Shown here piece after piece: positions 1-10,925 of a stretch of 64,000 nucleotides of DNA (the first letter of the stretch is position 1; every line of letters begins with the position of its first letter). Where the stretch lies: contig CM055092.1 of the NCBI GenBank assembly GCA_029204225.1, positions 16,919,921 to 16,983,920 of the forward strand, in the 5' to 3' direction. The notes beneath the pieces were generated by a model. The model did not search any database. It worked only from the letters and a program-made list of their open reading frames with translations, and was not told where the DNA came from. Made by a program: the position numbers and the translations under genes. The DNA is from Diphasiastrum complanatum. Taxonomy: Eukaryota; Streptophyta; Lycopodiopsida; Lycopodiales; Lycopodiaceae.

Positions 1-1026
1 AATGTCAGCGAACTCTGCAGACGTGTAACGTCGGACAAAAGCAGGACGAGGAGGCGGAGGGCGAGGAGCGGGAGAAGTAAGAGAAGAGGTCGGGACGACA
101 GTGGATGGGGCAGATGGGGCCGGAGATGGTAGAGGTGAAAGAGATGGATGGGGTCGGGAAAAGCGAAAGGGAGCAGGATTAGGGTACTTATGCTATAAAG
201 TACTAGCAAGGGACATGGCCTCAACAAGTGTGGGTGGACGGAAAGAAGAGACATCGTATCGTAGATCACCACGAAGTCCAGCAATGTAGCGAGAAATAAG
301 CTCGGTGGGCTGAAGATCTGTAAAGAGGTAGGAAAGGTCCATAAACTGATCTGTATAGGAAGAAAGATCACCGTTCTGAGTAAGACTACGGAATATATCA
401 CGCTGGTAGCTTAGCCACTGAGGGTCAATCATAGCATGACGAAGATCACGACGAAAGGTAGGCCATAACTGGAGACCGTCCCGATCAGGGTCAAGTTGGT
501 AGACCCGCCACCAAGTGGCAGCACGTCCATCTAAATGTAAGGCGGCTAACTAGATCTTCTGAGGATCAGTCTTAGGGTAAATCTGAAAATAAGTATCAAG
601 CTTTGCAAACCAATTCTCTAACAAGTTCCCCTCAGAGGAACCAGAATAGGTGGCAAGCTGTACCCGATCACGAAAATCTCGAGCAAAATGTGGCTCAGGA
701 GCTAGATGTCGAGGAAAATGTGACTCAGGAGCTGTAGGACGTGGAAAAGCGGGTGGTGGGTTAGGTGGAAAATGAGGCCCACCGCCAAAGGAAGTAGACG
801 AGGATGGAAGTCCAAATGGAGACCCAAATGATGAATGAACAGGGGCTTTGCCAGGTCCATGTGGCTGTAAGGAATCAATCTGTGACTGCATAGTGGCAAA
901 GCCGGTCTGTAGAGTGGTAAAACCGGTCATCATTTGGTCGAAACGACTACTGAGGAGAGTAAGAGAGTCACGCATATCAGCAAAAGGTCCGGAATGACTC
1001 GCAGGTGTAGTGGGTGAGCTAGCCAT
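1..1026 (-). pseudogene. Ty3/gypsy gag polyprotein, partial, two in-frame stops
   Basis: The frame starts at 1026 and runs off the left edge, so protease and pol would lie outside the window. Residues 1-130 are Ser/Pro/Phe-rich; then comes a retrotransposon-gag-like domain with the block HLDGRAATWW, followed by a long helical region containing YIAGLRGDLRYDV. In plants this domain forms the retroelement particle. The frame is interrupted by TAG at 550-552 and TAG at 193-195, but the sense frame continues unchanged through both, so these are simple nonsense mutations. The PBS and LTR lie upstream at 2035-2046 and beyond 2052. The family call is by similarity to chromovirus-type gag and is less certain than the superfamily. 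Confidence 0.8.
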
Positions 1027-2034
1027 GAGGAAGAAAAAGTAAGCGAGAAAAGAAATGTGCTAAACAATTGGACGAACTGAAGGAGAGGACATAAGTCGTC
1101 ACAACAGGCACGCCAATGAAAAGACACAATAGAACTCGCGATGTAAGATGAACAGAAAGGACAACTAAGTAAGAAATACCTCGTAACCGCAACCGGAAGT
1201 GAGCTGAAAAATAGCGGCGATATGTCGAGGTACCGGGCAGCCTCCAAAAAAGATGCTAAGGGCCCGACAACGTGGAGTAAACGGTGGGTAAAAGTATGGG
1301 AAACAATAATGGACTATGGGGCTAGAAAGGGAGCAGCCAAGGAAAGGAAGTGATAACAAAAAGGAGGTATGGGCAGCGAGGAAACAAGGCTGAAAAATCA
1401 GAGATCGCCCTTAAAGGGTAAAAAAAAAAGTTTGCGATAAAGACGAGGAGCAATCCCGATGCGCGATGAAGTTGGGTGGGAGTGGCTTTCTAAGCATCTA
1501 GGCGTGTTTGTGTTGTCCGGGGTAGGGTTGCGAACACAGACAGCAGTGTAGGAGGGTGAGCAGAAATTGAGGCGGATGTAGGGCGCCAGCTATGGTGGAG
1601 TGTGGGCGTCCAAGAGAGGTAGTAAATGGCAAAAAAAAATTGGATCAAAAAGATGGGTTGGTAGGGTGCTAGGAGTGGCTGATGGAAGGTGGCGAATAGG
1701 GGCAGCAAAAAGCGGAAATTTTCAGCAAAGGAAGGAGCAGTAGGGCGCTGGTCAGCAAGCATGAGGGCGCCCAATAGGGCAGCAAATAGGAGGCAGTAGG
1801 GCGCCCAAAATAGGGGAGGAAAAAGGCTGGAAATGCAGCAGTAGGCAGCCAGCAAGAGGGCGTTAGAAATGGGCAGCAAGTGGGCGCCTGTCCTCCTCCG
1901 ATCTGTCATGAAAATCTGCAAGACAAGTGTGGAGAAATGCTGAAGATCCGGCTGAAAAATGGTGAAGATCCAAGCTGAAGATGGGCGCCCTCCTGTGAGA
2001 GAAAAATCTGCTCAATGGAGATGCTCAGGAAAGT
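1027..2034 (-). other. Untranslated leader of the gypsy element
   Basis: This is about 1 kb of purine-rich sequence between the gag start and the primer-binding site. It contains repeated GGGCGCC cores (around 1580, 1767, 1800, 1980) that also occur in LTRs near 2270, 9160 and 37550. Several short frames here have low-complexity translations and no recognisable domain, so I call none. Confidence 0.5.
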
Positions 2035-2046
2035 GCTCTGATACCA
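2035..2046 (-). promoter_or_regulatory. Primer-binding site, Met-tRNA type
   Basis: The minus strand reads TGGTATCAGAGC, complementary to the 3' end of initiator Met-tRNA, the usual primer of plant LTR elements. It lies five bases from the putative LTR edge at 2052 and in the same orientation as the gag frame. Confidence 0.85.
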
Positions 2047-2051
2047 AGTTA

Positions 2052-2480
2052 TGAACGTAGCCACGGCTGATCTAGATTTAGTCTATGAAAGCATCACATA
2101 AGCAAGACTTAACCCTAGAAAGCAGGAGAGAGAAAGCTTAAAGAGACTAAAGAAGGAGATCATATCATAAGCCAAGTAACAAATGACACAGAATCCCTAC
2201 TTATAGCCAAGAGGAAGCCCTAAAAGGAAGCTTCCAGTGGCTAGGGCCAAACTGAGAGGGAAAATAGTGCGCCCTCCAAGAAGGCCCCCACTCTCAGTAA
2301 TATGACCAAATAACCAATATAGTGAATCATAGGGCCCAAGGCCAATAATATGGTCTAAATGTCAAATAATGAATAAAAAAGGGCCCAAAGCCTGCCTATG
2401 CATAAAGTAAAGTAAATGTAAATGGACATGGCGAATGTAATGAGCCGAGTCCATAACTGTTTAGGATTATCCACCTGAAA
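2052..2480 (-). repeat. LTR of the gypsy gag element (right edge approximate)
   Basis: The LTR begins with TG next to the PBS. Its start (GAACGTAGCCAC) and an internal block (GGCCTGCCTATG) recur in the LTR-like stretch at 10.5-10.9 kb. The right edge is not defined by a clear CA terminus or target duplication. Confidence 0.5.
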
Positions 2481-2805
2481 CACAAAATCTTTCACGGCCA
2501 AAAACATGAGTAGATTTGTGATTCTAAAAAATGCCAATCCCCAAAAAGAAATATTGAAGCTTTGATTTGTAGGGTGTTGGGTCCAAAATAAATAGCAATC
2601 CGAAGGTCTAATTCTCGTGGATCTTCCAAGTGTAGACGATTTGCTCTAGTATTAAAAAGATCTTGCAAAAAGAACGAGATTTGAGCGGAAGGAAAATCAA
2701 TTAGAAAATAGAGATGCAAGGTTCTATGTGTTGGCATTTGGGTCATGCATGAACAAGAACACCTTCACCTAAAAGTTCACAAAAATTGAAGTTTGACAAA
2801 CCTTG

Positions 2806-2817
2806 GCTCTGATACCA
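2806..2817 (-). promoter_or_regulatory. Second primer-binding site, Met-tRNA type
   Basis: The minus strand again reads TGGTATCAGAGC. The bases to its left (2520-2805) look like a leader with no coding sequence, apparently cut off by the neighbouring gypsy LTR. Confidence 0.75.
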
Positions 2818-2823
2818 AAACTA

Positions 2824-2947
2824 TGAACTCCAAGGCAAAGTTCCTTCTAGAATTAAGACCACAAAATGTGAACTAGACTTGCGATGCAAATTTTCTTTTG
2901 AAAGGTAAATGGATTCTTAGAAACTTATAAATTATATATATACAAAT
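2824..2947 (-). repeat. LTR, left piece, interrupted by the hAT insertion
   Basis: The LTR starts TGAACTCC next to the PBS at 2806-2817 and is interrupted at 2947 by the hAT element. It resumes at 8051, the last eight bases being the duplicated target site. Confidence 0.6.
2940..2947. repeat. Left 8-bp target site duplication of the hAT element
   Basis: ATACAAAT occurs here and again at 8051-8058, directly outside the two element ends. Eight-base target duplications are diagnostic of the hAT superfamily. Confidence 0.95.
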
Positions 2948-2955
2948 CATAGTTG

Positions 2956-3012
2956 CAGCGCGATTCTGAATCGCGATCCCGATTCGCGATTTGGGATTTT
3001 TCCAGAATCGTG
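2956..3012. repeat. Left subterminal palindrome cluster of hAT
   Basis: Overlapping GAATCGCGATTC-type palindromes lie just inside the terminal inverted repeat and mirror those at 7943-8038. Confidence 0.8.
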
Positions 3013-3338
3013 TAGAATCGATTTTTTTTTTTTTTTGAAATTTATTTGTGCAATATGGGTATCAGATGAAAGCTCTGATCGAGGGGAATATGATTGTGTA
3101 GTTTGCCGACTGTTTCAGGTGCAGGATGGTCCCTTTACGCTAAAGTTGCATCCCATATAAAAAAAAAGAGAACACATTGGGGCATTCCCAGTGGTGAACA
3201 TAGCAGGAATCTCCCTTTCTCTATCTCTCTCTCTAATCACGATTCACAACAAACGGAACTAAAACCATGATGAACAAAAACCTAGCTGAATCATTCTGAA
3301 CTTTAGCCTTAAATGAAACAATTTTTGACAAAACAACC

Positions 3339-3341
<3 letters not shown>

Positions 3342-3381
<40 letters not shown>
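3342..3381. repeat. (CT)20 microsatellite
   Basis: An uninterrupted CT run inside the 3' non-coding part of the hAT element. Confidence 0.97.
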
Positions 3382-3383
<2 letters not shown>

Positions 3384-3714
3384 AACCATAAATCATAAAC
3401 CATAAAACCGAAGTTACTGAACTAAAACCACAAAGAACAATACTGAATCACGACAATGCTGTGAATAGGATCATCATAATCTATAATATCGGGCCACATG
3501 GCACCAAAAAGGGGTACAATGATGTTCCATGAACGTAATGAAAACTATATAACTAAGGCTCGTCAAAGTCATGGTAGGATAAATCATCCGAATCTGTGGA
3601 CTGCAGGTCCCATGGGTCCGCAGATGAATCGGAACTGGAGGGAGCCATATGCCGTGGTGTGGCCCTGGCTCTGCTGCGTGCTCTGGATCCCTGTTGCGTG
3701 CCCTGGCTCTGGAC

Positions 3715-3770
3715 CACCCCCTCCCCCTGCCTCTACCTCTGCCTCTGCCTCTGCCTCTTCCTCTCTCCCC
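3715..3770. repeat. Low-complexity hexamer repeat coding for Arg-Gly
   Basis: GCCTCT hexamers on the plus strand encode a run of Arg-Gly pairs on the minus strand near the transposase C-terminus. Open frames on the plus strand here are a by-product of the repeat. Confidence 0.7.
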
Positions 3771-6559
3771 TCCTCTGGCCCCCATCTGGTTGCCCCCAGC
3801 CCTGTGTCTACTCCGTTGTGCCTGTGTGTCAGGTGGCTGTGACCCTACGCCCTGGGATGGCCCTGCCCATTGTGATGATGCCTGGCCGACGGTTGCCTGT
3901 GATGCTCCACTCCTGTCTACAAAAAGAGTACTCAGCCCCCCCCTCCTAGAACCTCTAGGTCTCCCCCTAGGCCTACGTGCAGGAATGGCTGGCTCCTCCT
4001 CTGTCTCTGCATCAGGGTCCACCAGTAGGTCAGCCAAGTCATCCCCCTGTGCCTCCGCCCACATCTCCTCGTCCTCCTCTGTATCTCCCTCAACCCACTC
4101 CTTCTCCTTCACATAGTCTGCCCCAAGCATCTCTCCACCCTCCGAGCCCTCGTCATCTCCCTCCTCAGCCCTCTCCCTCTGCCTCTCTGTCCTCCTCTAC
4201 CGCCGTAAAGCCCGTGCGTCAGCCTGTGCCTGTCTGTAGAGCTCTCTATGGATCTCATCATCCATCTCCTCCTGTGTGGGTGGTGCCCGAGGAGCAGCAG
4301 CTATCGAATCCACCAAGCAAGTGTCAGGGTCCACCTGCAACCAAAAACAATACATTGTTGTCAGGCAGGTATTGTGCAACTCACTGCATATTTTGAAAGC
4401 AACTCAATTCATCAAAGCATAGCAAGAAAAAAGGGGTGATGATGTGACTCACCTCGAGCATCTGACCCTCTCCTTGTGTGCGCCTCAGCATACGGCCGTT
4501 GGTGTTCACAAACACCAACCGCCTACACTGCTCAATGGACAACCTGTTCCTCTTCTGCGTGTGATACAAGGCCCAAGTGCTCCAATTCCGCTCACAAGCT
4601 CTTGCTGAACAGTCCTGTGCAAGGACTCTCTCAGCCAATCGCCTCAGGTCACCTGTGCTGCGCCCGTGGATGCACCACCATGTAACGGGCCTCAGTTGAT
4701 CCTCCCTCCGCCGACTCTGCTCTCCATCGAAAGGAAACTGGAAGCGCTCAAATGCGAGCAGCTAGCTTGCAATGTTGGCCAGCGTCGGACCTGTTGGCAA
4801 AAGGAAAAACATGGCACATGTAAGGCCCCTCGAATTCAGACACTACCAATGAGTACAATACTGTAGTAACATTGCTACCAACCGATTTCTCACACGTACC
4901 TGGTCCGGGCCATATGCACTCCGTGTACTCCACCCATCCCCAGTGCAGCTCCGGATCTCTCGGGTAGAGCGCCACAAGGGGTGCAACATGTGGGCTACGG
5001 CGTGGATGGGTTGGTGGAAGTAGTCCCATCTGGCCTCCCAGATACGTGAGATCTCGCACCTCCTGCAGCAGACAAATTACAACAATCACTAAACCATAGC
5101 ATAAAAGAAATGCGTCAGACTCGAGTGAGAAACAACAAACTAGACACTGAAGAGTCATACATGTGCGCGTCCAAGGCTGACAACAGAATCCCCTCACCGA
5201 TGTGATCCATGAACTCATAAATGAGACCGAGGGTGCACCCCTCACGGTCTACCAGGCGCAGCACTCTGTAAATGGGTAGAAGGATCCCACTAATCTCCTC
5301 AGCAGCTCTCCAGAACTCGTCGCCGTACACAGTGGACTGGAAAAATGCCGAATGGGGGAGGTCTGTAAAGTCCCGGAAGGCCACGCTGGAAACCATCCGC
5401 CGCAATGTGTCCTTCACCACCACCAATCGCTCTAGCACCAAGAAGTAAAACGCAAAGCGCGTGGTTGTGGGCTTCTTCAGGTTTAGGGTGGAGAAGGTGC
5501 GGAACAGGGCCAACACATGCCTCTGCCTGGTCACAAAAGTGACCAAGCGCATGGCCGTAGAAGTGATCTGCAACACAAACATCCAGTAAAAAAGTTTAGA
5601 CAATAGTTGAGACGTGGTTAGCAGCATCGAAGGAAGAAAGCATACCAAATAGAACAAACTATTCCTCTCTGATCCATGGAAGCGCACATAGGTCATGGAT
5701 GAGCAAGTCTATGCAATGTGCAGCACAGGGTGTCCACACAATGCTGCTTGCAGTTCGAGGCGTTGTCGGTGACAACCTGAACCACGTGCTCAACCCCGAT
5801 GTCAGCAATAACATCTCTAATGACCTCCCATATGAAATCGGCTGTGATGGCGTCACCACCTCGAGTGGCATCCACGCCACGTAGGAATACTGTGCCAAGT
5901 GGGCAAGAAACCAAGACATTGATGACGGATCGCCGACGAATGTCGGTCCATCCATCACTCAATATCGTGCATCCATACCTGCCACAAAACACCCATTAGC
6001 CACATGCAAAAATTGCGCCACGAGTAAACCCTAAACGCATGCAATGGGTTTATGGAAACAAAGTACTTACATCTGCCAAGCTGAGTGAATGGAACTTAGC
6101 TCCCGCGTGATGGTCTCATCCTCCTGACGAAGCAACCTGCCTCGTAGTGCCTCTCGCCTGGGAGGTGTCCATGTAGCATCCACGGCCGCCATCTGTGCAC
6201 AGAACTCCCTAAACACCCAAGTGTCAGCAACAACAAAGGCAATGCCGCACTCGTAAAAGAACTGGCCACACAGTCGAGTGCAATGGGCCTGCTGCTCTCT
6301 CTGCCAACCACATCGATCAAGGGTCTGCTGCTTGGGCCTAACCCCTCTCTGCTGTGTATATGGTGCTCGTGGTCTAGCATGCCCAACAGATGGCTGATCC
6401 GTGGGTGTGTCACTCTCTCTGGCAACATCTACTGAGGCATGTGGTGCATCTGCTGCCGAGGAGGAGGGTCGAGAAGCACCCGCTGCTGCTGAACCAACAT
6501 GCTCATTTGATGGTCCTGCTGCTGCTACGGATGGAACTGAAGGTGTTGTACTAGGTCCT

Positions 6560-6730
6560 GCACCTAAACCATGCTCTGCCCGTGCTGTACTGGGCCCTGC
6601 AGCTGTACCATGCTCTGCCCGTGATGTACTGGGCCTTGCACCTGTACCATGCCCAACCCGTGATGTACTACGCCCTGCAGCTGTACCATGCCCTGCCCGT
6701 GATGTACCAGGCCCAATATCCATGGTAGGC
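6560..6730 (-). repeat. 39-bp coding minisatellite in the transposase linker
   Basis: Four to five tandem copies of about 39 bp encode variants of GPSTSRAEHGTAA between the BED finger and the catalytic region. The period keeps the frame, as expected for expansion under coding constraint. Confidence 0.75.
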
Positions 6731-7942
6731 CCTGCCTGCCTGCCTGTGAGCCCTCCTGCATGCCTGCCTATAGCTGCTCCTGCTAGCTGTCCCTGTCTAG
6801 AACCCTGTGATGTAGTACCGGGCCCGTACATGGTAGACAACCTCTGCAGATCCTCATCAGAAATCCTGGGGCAATCAGATATGCCCAATGTCCGCCCATC
6901 TGGCCCTCTAACCCGCAGCAAGTGAGCCCTAACCCTGGTGAGTGATCCCGTGAAGTGACCACCGCAATGCAAGCATCTCCATCTGCGGGTGCCTGAGCCA
7001 TCGTGTGTGCCCACATCCCCGTCGATAAGCTCAACCTCAGCCCAAAGGCCTCGGTCCCGCACTGGCATCGTATCAACACGACCCTAAACCTGCAAACAAC
7101 AAATAATCAGGCAAACGTTCAGCAGGAAAAAAATACATTGCATTGAACAAATTACCGAGCTCAAATAGAGCTCAAAATACCAGAGCATACATCAGAACGA
7201 TTCCAGTTCACACATTATGTCAAGTGCCAAAGAAGAACATGAGATTAGGGCGTGGGATAGAATAATTTCTGTATGAGGGATAACAGGCGACTGACGTTAG
7301 CGTCGGAGTCCGTGCAGGCATAAAGGAGTGCAGTGTGGGCCTAAACTGCGCCCCTAGCAGATGTTTGCATGATGGTCCACGCCTAAACCCTAAAAAGTAT
7401 GGAATCAAAGCATGAAAATTGAAATTTGTGATACGGACGTAGACGGGTGGAATGGAGGTCATAGGAGTCTGTGCAGGCATGTGGAAATGCATTCTAGGCT
7501 CAGACATCACCTCACTCGGTTTCCAACAAGTCATTCTGTGAAAATGGCAAAAATACACAAGCATTTGGAATGTGGTGTTCAAATCTCGCTAGGCGTGCCG
7601 TAACGGCTGAAACTGACGCTGTAGGAATCACTGTGGGCGTGAAGAAAGGTGGTCTAGAGCCAAACTACGCTCGATTTGGTTGCCTACAACTCAATGTCAA
7701 CAATTGCAAAAAATCAAGCCTACACTTACCAAATATCAAAAATTGGTCGTTTCGCTCTCCATGAAGCTTAGACCCACCCGACACCATGCACACCACCTCC
7801 GTATCGCCGAGTAGATGCCTGCCAAATATTCACTTGCAAAGATTGGACGCCCACAGCTCTCAGAAAAAAAATTTGCCTCCTCCACTGCTGGCGCGGTTCT
7901 GTGCATGAGGAGGAGGCCCGAAAGTGAGTTTCTGGTTTTTTT

Positions 7943-8038
7943 TTTCGCGATTCTGAAGCACGATTCTGTGCAGCGAATCACGATTCGCAGAATCGCGATT
8001 CCCGAATCGCGAAGCTAGCGAATCGCGATTCGCGATTC
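7943..8038. repeat. Right subterminal palindrome cluster of hAT
   Basis: Dense AATCGCGATT and ATTCGCGA repeats immediately inside the right terminal inverted repeat. Confidence 0.85.
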
Positions 8039-8050
8039 GTTGCAACTATG

Positions 8051-8058
8051 ATACAAAT
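8051..8058. repeat. Right 8-bp target site duplication of the hAT element
   Basis: ATACAAAT, identical to 2940-2947. Confidence 0.95.
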
Positions 8059-8129
8059 GAAAAATGCTAAAAGTTGTTCATTCACATCAAGCAACCACAT
8101 GAGACATGATGAGGGGCAAGATGGGGAAA

Positions 8130-8162
8130 CCCCCCCCCCCCCCAACACACACACACACACAC
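8130..8162. repeat. Poly-C followed by (CA)n
   Basis: A run of about 15 C joined to about nine CA units. Confidence 0.95.
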
Positions 8163-8651
8163 AGAAGGAAAATTTTTTATTTATGCAAGATCAATTGGCA
8201 AGAGCCTACATATACATCATTCAAGTGATCTCAAACACTTTCTGAGAGAAATTAATCTTTAAAAGTAAACAAAAATCATATGGGATTCCAAAGACCATCT
8301 TTCCTTGATCGAAATTCAAAAAATATCAAAGCTAGACTTTCAAAACATGGAAACTAGAATCATAATCATTGGTTTTGCTTACATGCAAAGGTAAAGGACT
8401 CAAACATAGTGACATGCAAAGGGAAAGGAATGGAGATCTTATGCATGCAATTGTTTTATCATGAGGAATGATGACATGCAAAGTTTTAAGAGCTGAAAAT
8501 GCATGCATGCAACTAGTTTTGTAAATCTTGGTCCAAAAATGGAAATTTCTTGATCATGCAAGCTTGGGAATGGATCTAAAATGAGATTAGCCTCATTGCA
8601 TGTATGGATAGAATGTTTAGTTGCTGGAAAATGAAGGTTTGAAGGCCTAGT

Positions 8652-8652
<1 letters not shown>

Positions 8653-8691
<39 letters not shown>
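8653..8691. repeat. (AG)19 microsatellite
   Basis: A perfect AG run inside the interrupted LTR. Confidence 0.97.
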
Positions 8692-8696
<5 letters not shown>

Positions 8697-9683
8697 TGGT
8701 GTAGGTACAAGAGAGTGAATTAGCATTTTCGGTGAGAAAGTGGACGAAAGGGTAGAAAGGGGGTTTGAGAAAGGTGAATAGGGATCAGAGAGAGTGTGAG
8801 AGGAAGGGGAGAGAGAAGAGATATGTGTGTGTTGAAGATGGTGGATCATCCAAGAGCTCCCATCAATTTGGCATGGTCTCCTTGAGCCAAAAATCACCTT
8901 CTCCAAGCACCTACACATACAAGCATTCAAAAGACAAGCAAAATATTCATTAATTGGAATTAGGGGATGGTGGGAGGGCGCACTACATCTTTTATAGGGA
9001 GTATGGAGGCTTGCCAAAGGTGGTGATGTGTCAAATTGAAGTGTGTGAGGTGTGGGGGAGACTTATAGTGGAGTAAGTGTAAGTGGAGTGATAGAATGAT
9101 GTGTGGAGGTGAGGGAGGGTTGCATGGGAGTTAGAATTGGTCAAGTGAGAGAGGAGGAGGGCGCCCTTACCTATGTGTCCATAAGCCCTTAAGCCATGCG
9201 GAAAAGTAGGTAAGTTATTGATGACATGCAAGGAAGGTAGTTGGCTCAACAATTAATGTTAGCCAGGATAAAGTTTGATTTTCTATGTTACAACTTGGGA
9301 ATTCACCCAAGTGCAAACTTTCTAGGGAAGGGGGTCTAGTATATATCCATCTTATCTTATCTTGCATAACAACCATCAATTCCTGGGCTCCTTTTTCTAG
9401 GGGTTGCCTGTAATAGATCCTAACACCACAGTAGGGCAAACACTAATTGATCCACCCAACCTTGCCTACTCCCTGATATAGAGTAAGCCCCTCCTAGCCC
9501 AGTGTGAGGATTGGAAGCATGCAACTGCCAAGTGTCGGCCATGTGTCACTGACGTGGCCGACTGCACATCGAGACCCAACTGGGGGCCCTATCCTGCTGA
9601 TAGGGTCCCTAGGCTGTGTTAGGCCCGCCATGGCTATGGACCGTGCTAGGGCACACTACTCACACTGTCTTGCCCTGTTGGTC

Positions 9684-9937
9684 AATTCGAACCGGCCGAT
9701 TCGAACCGATTCTTTCCGGTTTGAACCGCAGACCAGGTTCGAATCGAAAAACGGTTCGAACCGGAAAAAAAAAAAAAAAAAAATTCAAAACGTTTTTTTC
9801 CACTTTTGGTGTTTTTTTTTTTTTTTTTGGCCCTAAATCCTATTCGAACCGAATTCTGGTTCGAACCGGGTCCGAATGGTTCGAACGGTTCGAACCGTGG
9901 TTCGAGGTTCGAACCGCGGTTCGATGCAACTATGGTC
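9684..9937. mobile_element. Non-autonomous hAT-like relic with TTCGAACC palindromes
   Basis: The right end is TGCAACTATG, the same ten bases as the end of the complete hAT element, preceded by a dense array of GGTTCGAACC palindromes. A matching array lies at 9686-9765, with poly-A and poly-T runs between. I find no CATAGTTGCA left terminus and no 8-bp duplication, so the left end is probably lost. No coding capacity. Confidence 0.6.
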
Positions 9938-10480
9938 GTGTACGCTCTGGACACGACCTTGACTGTGGTATCTAACCTATCTGTGTTCTCTAGGGTTCGG
10001 CACTGGTCACGAGCTCGTAACATTGCCCATCCCCAATCATGGCAGAGAAGATCCAAAGGGGTGATCAATCCCTCGGCCCGTCCCTAGTTCTTTATAGACT
10101 CCCTCGAGCCTTCATTGTAGACTTATAGAAAAGCCTTCATTATAGACTTGGAAAAGCCTTCTTAACGTACCATTCATAAGCTTTCAAATTCTTGTTTTAG
10201 TTCTTCAGGTACTTCATACCTACACATACCCTTAAAGAAAGGTTAGATCATAGATGTGAAATCATACCATTTAGAAATGGTTCATCATATAATTTTCTAA
10301 GTTCTTAGATCCTTCAAGTAGTAATACATGCACATGCACTCAATTCTCTTGAATAATCAAACTTATCTAATATTGAAATATGAGATCATATCTTAGTTAA
10401 ATCATTTATGCAAAACAAAATGTATGGAAGATGTGATAGTCTTTATTTCTGGTGCATTTTTGCCTCTACAATTTACACAA
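9938..10480. other. No gene recognised
   Basis: AT-rich sequence with short imperfect repeats (for example AAGCCTTCATTATAGACTT near 10110-10165). No coding or structural feature I can support. Confidence 0.5.
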
Positions 10481-10483
10481 GTA

Positions 10484-10925
10484 CTATGATACCAAGAAGA
10501 TAAGAACGTATCCACAGATTTAGCATGAAAGATAGCAAGTACATTCATAAAACTGGCAAAATAATCATTCACAAGCATTCTCCAACAAAGAAGACTAATG
10601 AAATCAATGGCTGGCGAAAGCTCAGGCAGATCTCCAACAAAAATTTCAAATACAAAGATGGAACTTCCCTACAAAGAGCTCAAGATTCCAAACTCATGAT
10701 TGACTATTGAATAGCCTTAATGGGTATTTATACTAAGCGAAAGCTACCTCCCTGCAATTGACTTGGAAGGAAATATGAAAATTCAAATATTAGGGCCCAA
10801 ATTAGGAACCACATAAAATAGCGTTCCGGGGCCTGCCTATGTAATAGAAAGTGCGTGGCCAAAAATAGAGAAGTATGGACTATGTGTGTCCTTAATTGTT
10901 GCTAGGTAGTGTTGCAATGTCCTCA
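10484..10925 (-). repeat. Degenerate PBS plus LTR fragment related to the 2052 LTR
   Basis: The minus strand at 10484-10494 reads TGGTATCATAG, a decayed Met-tRNA PBS. The adjoining sequence shares the start and the GGCCTGCCTATG block with the LTR at 2052. No coding region is attached, so this is a truncated or deleted copy. Confidence 0.45.

Larger units (their letters stand above)
3553..7068 (-). pseudogene. hAT transposase (BED finger, DUF659, hAT dimerisation), multi-exon, disrupted
   Basis: The cut-and-paste transposase of the surrounding element. Exon 1 (7068-6071) has an N-terminal BED-like zinc finger (CLHCGGHF then RAHL, residues about 30-55), a Gly/Ser/Thr-rich linker with 13-residue repeats, and the start of the catalytic region. 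It ends at a GTAAGT donor. Exon 2, from about 5969, carries the DUF659 block with the catalytic-type motif LSDGWTD, then VVTDNASNCK. A frameshift near 5750 separates it from PCAAHCIDLL and a TAG follows. Further exons cover about 5571-5160, 5055-4902, 4795-4455 (dimerisation motif CERNWSTWALYHTQKRNRL) and 4336-4197. A TAG at 4197-4199 precedes an acidic, AT-hook-like (RPRGRPRG) and Arg-Gly-rich tail. After another frameshift the tail ends in YHDFDEP with a TAG at 3553-3555. Splice sites are read by eye. Confidence 0.85.
2948..8050 (-). mobile_element. hAT DNA transposon, complete ends, 5.1 kb
   Basis: The element begins CATAGTTGCA and ends TGCAACTATG, a perfect 10-bp terminal inverted repeat, and is flanked by the identical 8-bp duplication ATACAAAT. 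Inside each end are clusters of AATCGCGATT/GATTCGCGA palindromes (2956-3012 and 7943-8038), the subterminal arrays to which hAT transposases bind. The transposase lies on the minus strand between. The element inserted into a retrotransposon LTR, so it is younger than that LTR. Identical target duplications argue for a recent event, but the transposase already has disruptions, so mobility today would need another copy's enzyme. Confidence 0.93.
8059..9426 (-). repeat. LTR, right piece (edge approximate)
   Basis: This continues the LTR begun at 2824. A minus-strand TATAAAA lies at 8990-8996 and fits an LTR promoter. The proposed terminus at 9426 reads TGTTAGGATC on the minus strand, but no target duplication was confirmed. 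The GGGCGCCC core at about 9160 is shared with other LTRs in the window. Confidence 0.45.

Noticed and set aside
3498-4396. Several plus-strand Pro/Leu-rich frames
   Set aside because: They are shadows of the minus-strand transposase C-terminus, whose Arg-Gly and AT-hook repeats create open frames on the other strand.
6401-6925. Plus-strand Ala/Pro-rich frame of 174 codons
   Set aside because: Antisense of the 39-bp minisatellite in the transposase linker.
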